64,000 nt of DNA. Source: Posidoniimonas polymericola. GTDB taxonomy: Bacteria > Planctomycetota > Planctomycetia > Pirellulales > Lacipirellulaceae. The stretch is from positions 124,001 to 188,000 of the forward strand of contig NZ_SJPO01000004.1 of the NCBI RefSeq assembly GCF_007859935.1, in the 5' to 3' direction. This document shows positions 50,460 through 59,511 of this stretch, piece by piece. The notes under the pieces were generated by a model that saw only the letters and a list, made by a program, of their open reading frames with translations, was not told where the DNA came from and ran no database searches. The position numbers and the translations under genes were made by a program. Each line of letters opens with the position of its first letter. Position 1 is the stretch's first letter.

Positions 50460-51924
50460 GGTCTCCTCGCGAGAGCAGGAGCGCGAAGGATTCTCGCTCG
50501 AAGTGCAGGAGGAGGCGCTCACCCGCTACGCCAACGAGCGCGGCGGCGAGATCTCGAAGCTGTTCCGGATCGCCGAGACCGCCACCAAACCGGATGAGCG
50601 GCGGACCTTCAAGGAACTCCTCGAGTACGCCCGCCAGCACGCCTCGGACCTCACCGCGGTCCTGTTCTTCAAGGTCGACCGAGCCGCCCGGAACCTATTC
50701 GACTACGTCGAGCTTGAGCGGCTGGAGATCGACCATGGCCTGGAGGTGATCTACGTCACCCAGCCCACAGAAAACACGCCCGCCGGTCGGATGATGCGGC
50801 GGACGCTGGCCAACATGGCGTCGTTCTACACGGAGCAGCAGTCCCTCGACGTCAAGGACGGCTTGTTCCGCCGCGTGCAAACGGGCTTGTTCATGGGCAA
50901 GGCGCCCTACGGCTACCGTAATTTCCGCCGCGACGGCCGCAGCCTGGTCGAGACTGATTGCCAGCGTGCCCGGGTCGTCCGCCGGGCCTTTGACCTCTAC
51001 GCCTATCACGGCCACACCATTGACTCGCTGGTCGACGCTCTGGATGACGAAGGCTTCGTCTACACCGCGAAGACCAGGCGTTTCACGCGGAGCAAGCTCC
51101 ACACGCTCCTGCGCGACCGCTCCTACATCGGGGAGATCTTCTACCACGACCAGTGGTACCCGGGCGTCCAGGAGCCGCTGGTCGACCGCGGGACCTTCGA
51201 CCGCGTTCAAGAGCTGCTCGGCGGGCAGGTGTACCGATCGCACGAGCTTACCTACGCCGGCGGCCTGATTACCTGCGGCTGCTGCGGGCGAGGGATCACG
51301 GGTGAGACGATCACCAAGAAGAGCAAGAACGGCGACAAGCAGTACCGCTACTATCGCTGTGCCGGCTACCTCGCCAAGGGACATCCACGCACCCGTTTGC
51401 CAGAGTCCAAACTGGACCAGCAGATGCTCACCCTCCTGGATCGACTGCGGATCCAAGACGAGAAGACGCGGGATTGGTTCGCCCGCGTGCTCCGCGAACG
51501 GACCAGGGGCCAACAGGAAGAAAGCCGCGAGCGGCTGGGTGAGCTCAATCGCCAGCTCACCCTGGTGCGCAACCAGCAGGACCAGCTTCTCAACCTGCGG
51601 CTGCTGGAAGAGATCGACCCGCAAACCTTCGCGTCCAAGAGCACCGAGCTCCGTGACCGAGCCGCCAAGCTCCAGCTACAGATCGACGCGTTTGACCGCG
51701 GCAGGGCCGAGAACGGCCAGGTTGCCCTCCAGGCGTTTGAACTTTCGCAAACCCTGAAAGAGAAATGGCTTACGTCCGATTACCGAGCCAAACGACGGTT
51801 GCTCGAAATCGTCTGTTTGAACTTCACTCTTGTCGACGCAAGTCTTGTCCCTGAATGGAGAAAGCCCTTCGACGTACTCGCCGAAGGGCCTCATTCTGAA
51901 AACAGTCGGGCTGACAGGATTTGA
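50431..51924 (+). CDS. Large serine recombinase (site-specific integrase)
   Basis: A 497-residue protein. The resolvase domain covers about residues 4-150, with the catalytic serine at S12 in ALARVSSREQ, and the arginine-rich KVDRAARNLFDYVELE and GRMMRRTLANMASFY segments. The recombinase domain follows (MGKAPYGYRNFRRDGR, FTRSKLHTLLRDRSYIGEIF). A zinc ribbon is visible as CGCCGRGITGE and YYRCAG, then a coiled-coil region at about 350-430. Such enzymes insert and excise phage or element DNA. Its last six codons run into the 3' end of the tRNA-Pro gene on the other strand, which suggests that the tRNA end is the attachment site of the element to its left. Confidence 0.9.
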   Translation: MTKNYLALARVSSREQEREGFSLEVQEEALTRYANERGGEISKLFRIAETATKPDERRTFKELLEYARQHASDLTAVLFFKVDRAARNLFDYVELERLEIDHGLEVIYVTQPTENTPAGRMMRRTLANMASFYTEQQSLDVKDGLFRRVQTGLFMGKAPYGYRNFRRDGRSLVETDCQRARVVRRAFDLYAYHGHTIDSLVDALDDEGFVYTAKTRRFTRSKLHTLLRDRSYIGEIFYHDQWYPGVQEPLVDRGTFDRVQELLGGQVYRSHELTYAGGLITCGCCGRGITGETITKKSKNGDKQYRYYRCAGYLAKGHPRTRLPESKLDQQMLTLLDRLRIQDEKTRDWFARVLRERTRGQQEESRERLGELNRQLTLVRNQQDQLLNLRLLEEIDPQTFASKSTELRDRAAKLQLQIDAFDRGRAENGQVALQAFELSQTLKEKWLTSDYRAKRRLLEIVCLNFTLVDASLVPEWRKPFDVLAEGPHSENSRADRI

Positions 51925-51930
51925 ACCTGC
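51906..51930 (-). other. Probable attachment site at tRNA-Pro 3' end
   Basis: The element-side recombinase gene ends inside the T arm and acceptor of the tRNA. An intact tRNA reconstituted at an element border is the usual sign of integration. I did not find the matching second copy of this sequence elsewhere in the window, so the other border is unknown. Confidence 0.4.
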
Positions 51931-51980
51931 GACCTCTGCGTCCCGAACGCAGCGCTCTAGCCAAGCTGAGCTACAGCCCG
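51906..51980 (-). tRNA. tRNA-Pro (anticodon CGG)
   Basis: Read on the minus strand, the 7-bp acceptor stem is CGGGCTG/CAGCCCG with discriminator A. The D arm contains TAGCTCAGCTTGGCTAGAG, the anticodon stem CTGCG/CGCAG encloses the loop TTCGGGA (anticodon CGG), and the T arm contains GTTCGAATC. It is 75 bases without encoded CCA. The 3' end overlaps the last 19 bases of the serine recombinase gene. Confidence 0.92.
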
Positions 51981-52207
51981 TTGTCGGCGGTTGTGCCGAG
52001 CTCAGCAGGTTATCAGACCGAAGCCCCGGCCGCAAGCTGTGTTGGGGCGCTATCAGCGGCGTGCGGGCTTAGAATCGGGCGATTTCTTTCATTCGCATTT
52101 CCGAGACCAGAACCTCGGGTTTGCTCCTTGCGTACAGACTCCTGGCGGCGAGAATTGCGCTCGTTGCCTGTTGCCTAAAAACGCCCAGGGGAGGAACGGT
52201 AGGTCTC

Positions 52208-54859
52208 ATGGCGGTACGCTTCGATAAACTGACTCACAAATCACAAGAGGCTGTGCAGAACGCCCAGGAGCTGGCGGCGGACGCGGGGAATCCGCAGGTC
52301 GAGCCGCTCCACCTGCTCGCGGCCATGCTGCAGCAGAGCGAGGGGGTCGTGCGCCCCGTGCTCGACAAGACCGGCGCCAATATCGGGCAGCTGGCTCAGA
52401 TCGTCGAGTCGGAGCTGAAGCACCTGCCTTCGACCAGCGGCGGCGCCGCGCCGCAGGCGTCGCGAGACTTCTTGGCGGTGCTTGAGGCGGGCCAGGCCGA
52501 GGCCGAGAAAATGAAGGACGACTTTGTCTCGACCGAGCACCTGCTGCTCGCGCTCGTGAAGTCGCCTTCCAAGGCCCGTGAGCTGCTCAAACTCAACGCG
52601 GTCCAAGAGTCGGACCTCCTCAAGGCGCTGCAGCAGGTGCGGGGCTCGACCCGCGTGACCGACCAAGCGCCCGAGGGCAAGTTCCAGGCGCTCGAGAAGT
52701 ACGGCATCGACCTGGTCGAACGGGCCAAGCAGGGCAAGCTCGACCCGGTGATTGGTCGCGACCAGGAGATCCGCCGCGTCGTGCAGGTGCTCTCGCGGCG
52801 GCGCAAGAACAACCCGGTGCTGATCGGCGAGCCGGGCGTCGGCAAGACCGCGATCGCCGAGGGCCTGGCCGGCCGCATCGTCGCCGGCGATGTGCCACAG
52901 AGCCTGAAGTCGAAACGGGTGGTTGCGCTCGACATGGGCGCGCTGATCGCCGGCGCGAAGTTCCGTGGCGAGTTCGAGGAACGCCTCAAGGCGTTGCTCA
53001 AGGAGGTCGAGGATGCCAACGGCCAGGTGATCCTGTTTATCGACGAGCTGCACACGGTCGTTGGCGCCGGGGCCGCTGAGGGGGGCGCCGACGCCGCCAA
53101 CCTGCTGAAGCCCGCCCTCGCCCGCGGCGATTTGCGGTGCGTTGGCGCGACGACGCTCGACGAGTATCGCAAGTATATCGAGAAGGACGCCGCGCTCGAG
53201 CGTCGGTTCCAGCCGGTGTTCGTAGGCGAGCCCTCGGTCGAGGACACGATCGCGATCCTCCGCGGCCTGAAGCCGCGGTACGAGGCCCACCACAAGGGCG
53301 TCAAGGTACGCGACTCGGCGTTGGTCGCCGCGGCTGAGCTGTCGAACCGCTACATCGCCGACCGGCAGCTGCCCGACAAGGCGATCGACCTGGTCGACGA
53401 GGCGATGAGCCGGCTGGCGATGGAGCTGGAGAGCGTCCCCACCGAGATCGACGAGGTGCAGCGGCGGCTGGTCCAACTGGAGCTCGCGGCACGACAGCTC
53501 GCCGAAGAGAAGGAGGAGCACGCCCAGCAGCGGCTGGCGGACATCAACGAGGAGATGCAGGAGCAGCGTCACACGCTGGCCAGCCTCCGCGAGCAGTGGG
53601 AGGCCGAGAAGCTCGGCGTGGGCGACGTCGCGGACGTGCGGCGGCAGCTCGAGGAGGCCAAGCTCGCCTACGAGCACCAGGCGACCACCATCAAGGAGCA
53701 GCAGTCGGCCGGCCAGCCGATCGAGGAGGCGACCTACCAGAAGCTGTACGAGCTGGACGTCGCGCGGTCGTCGCTGGAGAAGCGGATCGCCGAGATCGAG
53801 GCCCGCGAAGCCAACGAGCCGGCATCCGACGGCGCCTCGCCGCACAAGCGGCTGCTGCGTCAGGAGGTGACGCCCGACGAGATCGCGGAGGTGGTCAGCT
53901 CGTGGACCGGCGTGCCGGTCACGCGGATGCTCGAGACCGAGCGCGCCAAGCTGCTGGTGCTGGAGGAGCGTCTGCACCAGCGGGTCATCGGCCAGGACGA
54001 GGCGGTCGAGGCCGTGGCGAACGCCGTGCGGCGGAGCCGCAGCGGCCTGCAGGACCCCAACCGGCCGATCGGCTCGTTCATCTTCTGCGGCCCGACCGGC
54101 GTCGGCAAGACCGAGCTCTGCAAGGCGCTCGCCGAGACGTTGTTCGACAACGAGAACTCGATGGTGCGGCTCGACATGAGCGAGTTCATGGAGAAGCACA
54201 CCGTGAGCCGGCTGATCGGGGCGCCCCCCGGCTACGTCGGCTACGAGGAGGGCGGCAAGCTGACCGAGGCGGTGCGGCGTCGGCCCTACAGCGTGGTCCT
54301 GCTCGACGAGATCGAGAAGGCCCACCGCGACGTCTTCAACATCCTGCTGCAGGTGCTGGACGACGGCCGACTGACCGACAACCACGGCCACACGGTCGAC
54401 TTCTCCAACACGCTGATCGTGATGACCAGCAACATCGGCAGCCAGCTGATCCAGAAGATCGCGGAAGAAGGAGGCGGGGTCGACGAGATGCAGGACGCCG
54501 TCGGCGAGGCGCTGCGTGGGCAGTTCCTGCCGGAGTTCCTCAACCGCGTCGACGAGACCATCGTGTTCCACCCGCTCAAGCGGGAGGAGATCCGCCGCGT
54601 GGTCGACCTGCAGGTCCAGCAGCTAGCGAAGCTGCTCGGTCGCAACGGGCTGAGCCTCGAAGTGACCGATGCTGCGCGGCAGGAGATCGCCAACGAGGGC
54701 TACGACCCGACCTACGGGGCGCGGCCGCTCAAGCGGGTCATGCAGCAGCAGCTGCAGAACCCGCTGGCGAGTGAGCTCCTGCGGGGCGAGTTCCCCGAGG
54801 GCGCGACGGTCAGGATCGACTGGGACGGCTCGGAGTTCACCTTCAGCCGCGACCAGTAG
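52208..54859 (+). CDS. clpB: ATP-dependent chaperone ClpB
   Basis: An 883-residue AAA+ disaggregase. The ATG at 52208 fits the conserved start ([17 protein letters not shown]) and follows a GGAGGAA ribosome site; the frame is open farther upstream without support. It has an N-terminal Clp repeat domain, a first AAA+ domain with Walker A GEPGVGKT at 207-214 and Walker [10 protein letters not shown], a coiled-coil middle domain at about 410-540, a second AAA+ domain with GPTGVGKT at 628-635 and LLDEIEKAH, and a C-terminal domain. Length is close to the usual 860. It rescues aggregated proteins with DnaK after heat stress. I see no CIRCE-like repeat in the 227-base upstream region. Confidence 0.97.
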   Translation: MAVRFDKLTHKSQEAVQNAQELAADAGNPQVEPLHLLAAMLQQSEGVVRPVLDKTGANIGQLAQIVESELKHLPSTSGGAAPQASRDFLAVLEAGQAEAEKMKDDFVSTEHLLLALVKSPSKARELLKLNAVQESDLLKALQQVRGSTRVTDQAPEGKFQALEKYGIDLVERAKQGKLDPVIGRDQEIRRVVQVLSRRRKNNPVLIGEPGVGKTAIAEGLAGRIVAGDVPQSLKSKRVVALDMGALIAGAKFRGEFEERLKALLKEVEDANGQVILFIDELHTVVGAGAAEGGADAANLLKPALARGDLRCVGATTLDEYRKYIEKDAALERRFQPVFVGEPSVEDTIAILRGLKPRYEAHHKGVKVRDSALVAAAELSNRYIADRQLPDKAIDLVDEAMSRLAMELESVPTEIDEVQRRLVQLELAARQLAEEKEEHAQQRLADINEEMQEQRHTLASLREQWEAEKLGVGDVADVRRQLEEAKLAYEHQATTIKEQQSAGQPIEEATYQKLYELDVARSSLEKRIAEIEAREANEPASDGASPHKRLLRQEVTPDEIAEVVSSWTGVPVTRMLETERAKLLVLEERLHQRVIGQDEAVEAVANAVRRSRSGLQDPNRPIGSFIFCGPTGVGKTELCKALAETLFDNENSMVRLDMSEFMEKHTVSRLIGAPPGYVGYEEGGKLTEAVRRRPYSVVLLDEIEKAHRDVFNILLQVLDDGRLTDNHGHTVDFSNTLIVMTSNIGSQLIQKIAEEGGGVDEMQDAVGEALRGQFLPEFLNRVDETIVFHPLKREEIRRVVDLQVQQLAKLLGRNGLSLEVTDAARQEIANEGYDPTYGARPLKRVMQQQLQNPLASELLRGEFPEGATVRIDWDGSEFTFSRDQ

Positions 54860-54899
54860 GCGGCCCGGGGACAGATCAGCACGCGTCGAGTGACCAGCT

Positions 54900-54940
54900 C
54901 GGGGCAGTGGGACCCGTTATTCAGCGTGTCCCCTGCCCCG
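54900..54940 (+). terminator. Terminator-like hairpin after clpB
   Basis: CGGGGCAG plus GGGAC (54900-54913, one bulged T at 54908) pairs with GTCCC plus CTGCCCCG (54928-54940), leaving a 14-base loop. It lies 40 bases after the clpB stop. No T tract follows. Confidence 0.5.
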
Positions 54941-55000
54941 CCCTTGACCTGACGAGCCCTTGGCTTGCCAACCGCCGATTGGTCGACGATTGGAAGGACC

Positions 55001-55192
55001 CTAGCGGTCGACCTCGGCGAGCTCCCACCGGGCGATCAACTCCTCGGCGCCGGGGGTCATCTCACGCAGCTTGCGTGCGATCTCGACCTTTTCGCTGTTG
55101 GACGCCTTGGGGATGCGAGCCGCAAACTGGGCGACGGTCTCGCGGCGCTTGCGGCGGCGGCGTAGTTCGCGGCGGCGTTCGCTGCCTGGCAT
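55001..55192 (-). CDS. Small basic protein (DUF6800-like)
   Basis: A 63-residue protein with a very basic N-terminus (ERRRELRRRRKRRETVAQF) and a helical C-terminus (SNSEKVEIARKLREMTPGAE, then ELIARWEL). The pattern matches, from memory, a small family common in planctomycetes; function unknown. The strong charge suggests nucleic-acid or ribosome binding, which is inference. It stands alone between clpB and the tRNA-Ser gene. Confidence 0.65.
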   Translation of the reverse strand: MPGSERRRELRRRRKRRETVAQFAARIPKASNSEKVEIARKLREMTPGAEELIARWELAEVDR

Positions 55193-55397
55193 AGGGGACT
55201 CCTGGTCTTGGTATGAACTGGGGGAAGGGCCGGATTCTTAAGAGTCACGTATTTTGGCCGAGGAATCGCTGGTTCGTCAACGGGCGTTTTCGGCTGCAGC
55301 GGCCCCGCAATGCCCGATTTGACGGGCCAAGCCTGTCTTGTGTGCCGTGGCGTGCTAGACGATAATCCCGCCACAAGCCCGGCGAATCGGGCGTTCC

Positions 55398-55482
55398 GGT
55401 CGGGTGGCAGAGTGGTCGAATGCACCGGTTTTGAAAACCGGCGTGGGGAAACTCACCGGGGGTTCGAATCCCTCCCCGACCG
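55398..55482 (+). tRNA. tRNA-Ser (anticodon TGA)
   Basis: The acceptor stem GGTCGGG/CCCGACC with discriminator G, D arm GGCAGAGTGGTCGAATG, anticodon stem CCGGT/ACCGG with loop TTTGAAA (anticodon TGA), a long variable arm (GTGGGGAAACTCAC) and T arm GGTTCGAATCC are all present. The long variable arm is typical of tRNA-Ser. It is 85 bases without encoded CCA. Confidence 0.95.
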
Positions 55483-55512
55483 CTATTCTGCCCCGCCAGC
55501 GGGTCGGCTCCT

Positions 55513-56289
55513 CTAGGTTTCGTCCCACCGCAGCGGGTCCTGACGGTAGTAACCGCGGAGGGCCGCCAACAGCTCGGGCTCGCGTTCGGCCATCCGGGCG
55601 GGCCACTGGAAGAACACCTCGCTGGCGACCGCCAAGAACTCGCTGCGGTCGGTCGCCCCGTAGCAGTCCATCAGCGGGTCCATCCTGCGGCGGCAGTCCC
55701 GCCGCAGCCGCGCGAGCGCGGCGTCCAATGTCTCGATCCAGTGCTCGGCGGATTGGTTGTCGGGCATCGGCGGCACGCCGTCGGCGTGGCGGCCGTTGAG
55801 CATGTCGAGCTGGTGGGCAAACTCGTGCGCCACCAAACTGCGGCCGCCGTAGCGCGACTCCCCCGCCCGCTTCACCTGCTTCCACGACAACACCACCGGG
55901 CCGCGGTGCCACGCCTCGCCGAGGCGGGTCGACTCGCCGCCGACCACCATCCCGCCCGCCGCGTGCTCGTCCGGCACGCGGTACGCATCCGGGTAAACCA
56001 GCACCGACAGCACGCGGTCGAAGTACTCGCCCGGCAGGCCGAGCGTGAACAGCGCCATCTGGGCGGCGATGGTCAGCCGGATCTCGTCGCTCATCGGCAG
56101 GCCGCCGCACCCCTCCCAATTCTTCTCGTGCAAGAACACCGCGGCCGACGCCTCCAGCCGCCGCTGCTCGTCCTCCGTCAGCCGCTCGTACTGCCACACC
56201 GCCGCGGGCAGCAGCGCCCGCAACTCGTCCGATAGGCCGGCCTTCGCCAGCCGGCGGCGCGATCGCTTCTTGAGCCACGAGAACAGCAT
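55513..56289 (-). CDS. mtfA: MtfA-like zinc peptidase (M90)
   Basis: A 258-residue protein of usual MtfA length. The zinc motif HEFAHQLD is at about residues 154-161, preceded by GGRSLVA, and the downstream glutamate occurs in SEFLAVASEVFFQWPARM, as in MtfA where it is the third ligand. The early LHEKNWEGCGGL and IAAQMALFTLGL segments also fit the family. E. coli MtfA binds the Mlc repressor and has weak aminopeptidase activity; the role here is not known. It ends 30 bases after the tRNA-Ser gene on the opposite strand and starts 24 bases after the ligase gene upstream of it. Confidence 0.88.
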   Translation of the reverse strand: MLFSWLKKRSRRRLAKAGLSDELRALLPAAVWQYERLTEDEQRRLEASAAVFLHEKNWEGCGGLPMSDEIRLTIAAQMALFTLGLPGEYFDRVLSVLVYPDAYRVPDEHAAGGMVVGGESTRLGEAWHRGPVVLSWKQVKRAGESRYGGRSLVAHEFAHQLDMLNGRHADGVPPMPDNQSAEHWIETLDAALARLRRDCRRRMDPLMDCYGATDRSEFLAVASEVFFQWPARMAEREPELLAALRGYYRQDPLRWDET

Positions 56290-56313
56290 CGGCGGGTGAG
56301 GGTCCTGGCGGAG

Positions 56314-57618
56314 TTAGGTGTTGCGGAGGTCGACGAAGCGCTGCGACTTGCCCTCGCTCCGCGGCAGCGACATCGCGGGGGCCAGCCGCACGTCGATGGT
56401 CAGTCCCAGCCGCACCTGCAGTTCTTCGGCGATCCGGCGGGGATCTTGCAGGCGGTCCTCAACCTCCACGACCAGCTCGTCCATCTCGCCGTGCTTGCGG
56501 GCGGTCATGCGGTACTCGACCACCTCGGGGAAGCCGCGGAGGATCTGGTCAATCGCCGCCGGGAACACGTTGACGCCGCGGATGATCATCATGTCGTCCG
56601 CCCGCGACAGCACGCCCCCCTCCAGGAACACAAAGTTGTTGTCGCCCTCGACGCTCCAGGCGGGCCGCACGAGGTCGCCGGTGCGGTACCGGATGACCGG
56701 CGCGCCCGCGCGGCCAAGGGTTGTGATCACCAGGTGCGACAGCTCTCCTTCGCCGGCCGGCTGGCCGGTCTCGACCGAGAGGAACTCCGCTAGGAACTGG
56801 CTCTCGTTGACGTACACCCCCCTGCCCTCGCGCCGGCCCCCGGCGACCTCGCTGTAGCCCCACGGGCCGACCTCGGTCGCGCCGGCGTGGTCGAACAGCC
56901 TGGCGCCCCACGTCTGCTCGATCCGTTCCCGCACCGCCGGCACGCTGCCGCCCGGCTCGCCGGCGACAATGATCTTCTCGACCGGCAGCTCGGCCAGCGG
57001 CAGCTGGTGCTCGGCCGCGACCTCTGCCAGCCGCATCGCGTAGTTTGGCGTCGAGAGCAGCACGTTGGCTTCCGAGCGGCGGATCAGGTCCAGCCGCGTG
57101 AGGCTCCCCATGCCGCCGCCCGGGATCGTCAGCACGCCCCGCGCGGCGAGGGCGTCGAACGCGCTCCAGAACCCTACGAACGGCCCGAAGCTGAACGCCA
57201 GCATGGCCCGATCGTCGGACTCAACGCCGGCCGCGTCGAGCACGTACTGCCAGCCCTCGAGCCACCACTCCCAGTCCTCCTGCGTGTCGTACACCGCCAT
57301 CGGCCGACCGCGCGAGCCCGACGTCTGGTGGAACCGCACGTAGCGGGCCAGCGGGTAGGTCCGATTGACGGCCCCGTCCGCGTGCCCATCGACAGACTCG
57401 CCGGCGGGCAGCTCGTCCTTGTACGTGAACGGCAGGTTGCTGAACTCGGCGAGCGACGCGACATTGTCGGGCGCGTCGGCCAGCTTGTCGGCGTAGAAAC
57501 CGCCCGCGGCACGCAACTCAGCGAGCAGGTGGTTGAGCTTCTCGAGCTGGCGCGACTCAAGCTCGGCGCGGTCGAGTCGCTCCCACGCGCGGCGTTCTTC
57601 ATAGGTCGAAAGCGGCAT
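56314..57618 (-). CDS. PaaK-like adenylate-forming acyl-CoA ligase
   Basis: A 434-residue protein of the phenylacetate-CoA ligase type. The ATP-loop motif is seen as HQTSGSRGRPMAVYDT near residue 96, then AGEPGGSVP, FDHAGATEVGPWGYSE, VIRYRTGDLVRP and the hinge region LSRADDMMIIRGVNVFP. The C-terminal domain with VVEYRMTARKHGEMDELVVE ends in LPRSEGKSQRFVD, the region with the catalytic lysine (EGKSQR). It should adenylate an aromatic or other carboxylic acid and join it to CoA or another thiol acceptor. No phenylacetate catabolic genes are adjacent, so the substrate is open. Confidence 0.85.
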   Translation of the reverse strand: MPLSTYEERRAWERLDRAELESRQLEKLNHLLAELRAAGGFYADKLADAPDNVASLAEFSNLPFTYKDELPAGESVDGHADGAVNRTYPLARYVRFHQTSGSRGRPMAVYDTQEDWEWWLEGWQYVLDAAGVESDDRAMLAFSFGPFVGFWSAFDALAARGVLTIPGGGMGSLTRLDLIRRSEANVLLSTPNYAMRLAEVAAEHQLPLAELPVEKIIVAGEPGGSVPAVRERIEQTWGARLFDHAGATEVGPWGYSEVAGGRREGRGVYVNESQFLAEFLSVETGQPAGEGELSHLVITTLGRAGAPVIRYRTGDLVRPAWSVEGDNNFVFLEGGVLSRADDMMIIRGVNVFPAAIDQILRGFPEVVEYRMTARKHGEMDELVVEVEDRLQDPRRIAEELQVRLGLTIDVRLAPAMSLPRSEGKSQRFVDLRNT

Positions 57619-57637
57619 GTCTTCAGCATACCCCGGA

Positions 57638-58915
57638 TCAATGCCGGGCGGGTAGGACCGCCGCGGTCTGCGGCGTGCCGATGCACATCAGCGATTTCTC
57701 TGTGCGGACGTACAACCGGTTGCCGGCGACCGCCAGGGTCGCCTCGGTTGGCTCGCCCAGGTTGTTGCGGGCGAGCACGCGGCAGCCGTCGCGGTCGGCG
57801 GCCAGGGCCACCGCTTCGCCGTCCATCGACACGTTCCACACGACGTCGCCCACCGCCACCGGCGAGGCAAAGTACTTGCCGCCCAAACGCTCCTGCCACA
57901 GCTGCTTGCCGGTGCTGATATCGAAGCCGGCCACCGAGCCTCGTTCGTGCCACACCACCAGCATGTCGCCCAGCGCGAGCGGCGTCGGCACGTAGGGCGC
58001 GCCGCGGCCGATCTCGACCGCGACCTCGGCCGCCTTCGTACCCGCTTGCGGGGGCCGCACGCCGACCAGCAACTTGCCGCCGCCGCCGCTGCCCGACGAC
58101 TCGAACACCAGGCCGCCGGCGTAGATCGGCGAGCTGACGCAGCGCTGCGGGAAGACCCCGTCGGCCGACCATGCCACCTCGCCGGTCTTCAGGTCGACGG
58201 CGTCCATCCGCAGCTCGCTGCTGCCGACCACCAGGGCTTGGCCGCCGGCGGCGGTCGGCACAACGCACGGCGTGTCGTACGACGCCTTGCCGGGCTCGAG
58301 CTCGCGCCGCCACTGCTCGTCGCCGCTGTGCAGGTCGGCCGCCAGCACGTACGAGCCCGACTGCTGGTTGCTCGCCAGGTACACGACGCCGTCGACGATG
58401 ATTGGCGAGCGGGAGTATCCGTGGCTGCTCGAGTAGCCGCCGAGGTCCTTCCGCCACAGCTCCCGGCCCTCGACCGAGTACGCCGCCAGGTAGAACGACT
58501 CCGCGTCGGCCCAGCTCACGGCGACCACGCCGTCGGCCACCGCGGGCGTGCCCGACGCGTAACTGTTCAGCGCGTGCAGGTGGGTCGGCTGGCCGGGCTG
58601 CTCGCGGCGCCAGAGACGCTTGCCGGAGATCGCGTGGTAGCAGTCGAGGCTGATGCTGGCCGAGTCCGCAGCGGCGGCTACGACGAACAGCCGGTCGCCG
58701 GCAATCACCGGCGAGCCGTGCCCCACGCCCCCCAGCTCGACCAGCCACAGCGTGTTGTCGGGCGTCCAGTTGAGCGGGATATCGGCCGCCGGCGCCAGGC
58801 CATCGCCGTTGGGCCCGCGGAACCGCGGCCAGTCGGCGCTCGATGGGTGGGGGACGCTTGCGATAAAGGCCAACGCCAGCAGGGGCCGAGTGTATCCACA
58901 AAGCATCGGTGTCAC
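57638..58915 (-). CDS. Secreted PQQ-like beta-propeller repeat protein
   Basis: A 425-residue exported protein with a signal peptide (LLALAFIASVPHPSSA) and the typical planctomycete opening WPRFRGPNGDGLAP. Six or so PQQ/WD-like blades recur (GKRLWRREQPG, GRELWRKDLGGY, GDEQWRREL, TGEVAWSADG, TGKQLWQERLGG). No catalytic dehydrogenase residues or cofactor site can be identified, so a scaffold or BamB-like role is more likely than an enzyme. It lies 19 bases upstream of the ligase gene and may be co-transcribed with it. Confidence 0.85.
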   Translation of the reverse strand: MTPMLCGYTRPLLALAFIASVPHPSSADWPRFRGPNGDGLAPAADIPLNWTPDNTLWLVELGGVGHGSPVIAGDRLFVVAAAADSASISLDCYHAISGKRLWRREQPGQPTHLHALNSYASGTPAVADGVVAVSWADAESFYLAAYSVEGRELWRKDLGGYSSSHGYSRSPIIVDGVVYLASNQQSGSYVLAADLHSGDEQWRRELEPGKASYDTPCVVPTAAGGQALVVGSSELRMDAVDLKTGEVAWSADGVFPQRCVSSPIYAGGLVFESSGSGGGGKLLVGVRPPQAGTKAAEVAVEIGRGAPYVPTPLALGDMLVVWHERGSVAGFDISTGKQLWQERLGGKYFASPVAVGDVVWNVSMDGEAVALAADRDGCRVLARNNLGEPTEATLAVAGNRLYVRTEKSLMCIGTPQTAAVLPARH

Positions 58916-59511
58916 CGCCTTCGACTAGCTGCAAAAAACTGCGAGATCTATTTCCCGTACCGCGGCCGGCTCGGCCGCGGGCCCTCGTTTTCAACGCTCG
59001 CCCGCGCCGCGTCAAGCAACGCAGGCTTTGCGGGGTCGCTGGAGCAGCGCGGGGTTTGGACCGAATATCCGATCGGAGGGGACAAAACCCCGGCGCACGC
59101 CGCTGCTGGTCAGCTGTAATCGCTTAGCTGACAAGCGTTTGCGACAATCCCAATGAGGCCCCGCCGGAGGGTTTTGTCGGCACACCACGGGCAACGGCGT
59201 CAGGGGACAAGACCTTCTTGCCTGCCAACCACCATTCCGCGAGCGCGCAGCCCCCCACCTCTACCGACTGAGCTGGTAGTTGGAACGCCGTGGAATGCTC
59301 TGCCGCACCCCTTATTAGACCGCGCGGGGCGGCTCGTTTCAGCAACGAAATCGGCGGCGGCATCGATCCGCAGAGCCTGCGGGTGGCACGCCCCCAAGGG
59401 CGTGGGGGGTCACCAGCAGGGCAACCACGCCCTGTCAGGGCGTGCCACCCGAATCCCTCATCGGCGGCGGGGCGTTAGTCCCCGCTTCGGCCCGGTGGGT
59501 GGCCCTCACCG
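58916..59511. other. Gene-free stretch with repeat remnants
   Basis: A 596-base region without a credible gene. It contains a tRNA D-arm-like sequence on the minus strand (AGCTCAGTCGGTAGAG at about 59256-59271) with no matching T arm, and the large inverted repeat at 59380-59451. It seems to be accumulated non-coding repeat material between two minus-strand genes. Confidence 0.5.
59380..59451. repeat. Long inverted repeat, 14-bp arms
   Basis: CGGGTGGCACGCCC (59380-59393) and GGGCGTGCCACCCG (59438-59451) are perfect inverted copies 44 bases apart, with smaller nested pairings inside. The 10-mer TCGGCGGCGG occurs on both flanks (59351-59360 and 59461-59470). It may be a small non-autonomous repeat element or a strong transcription stop. 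Confidence 0.6.

Noticed and set aside
52241..54571. 776-codon minus-strand open frame
   Set aside because: It is antisense to clpB, whose AAA+ motifs are unambiguous.
59249..59281. tRNA-like D-arm (AGCTCAGTCGGTAGAG, minus strand)
   Set aside because: No matching acceptor stem, anticodon stem or T arm could be found around it, so it is at most a tRNA fragment.
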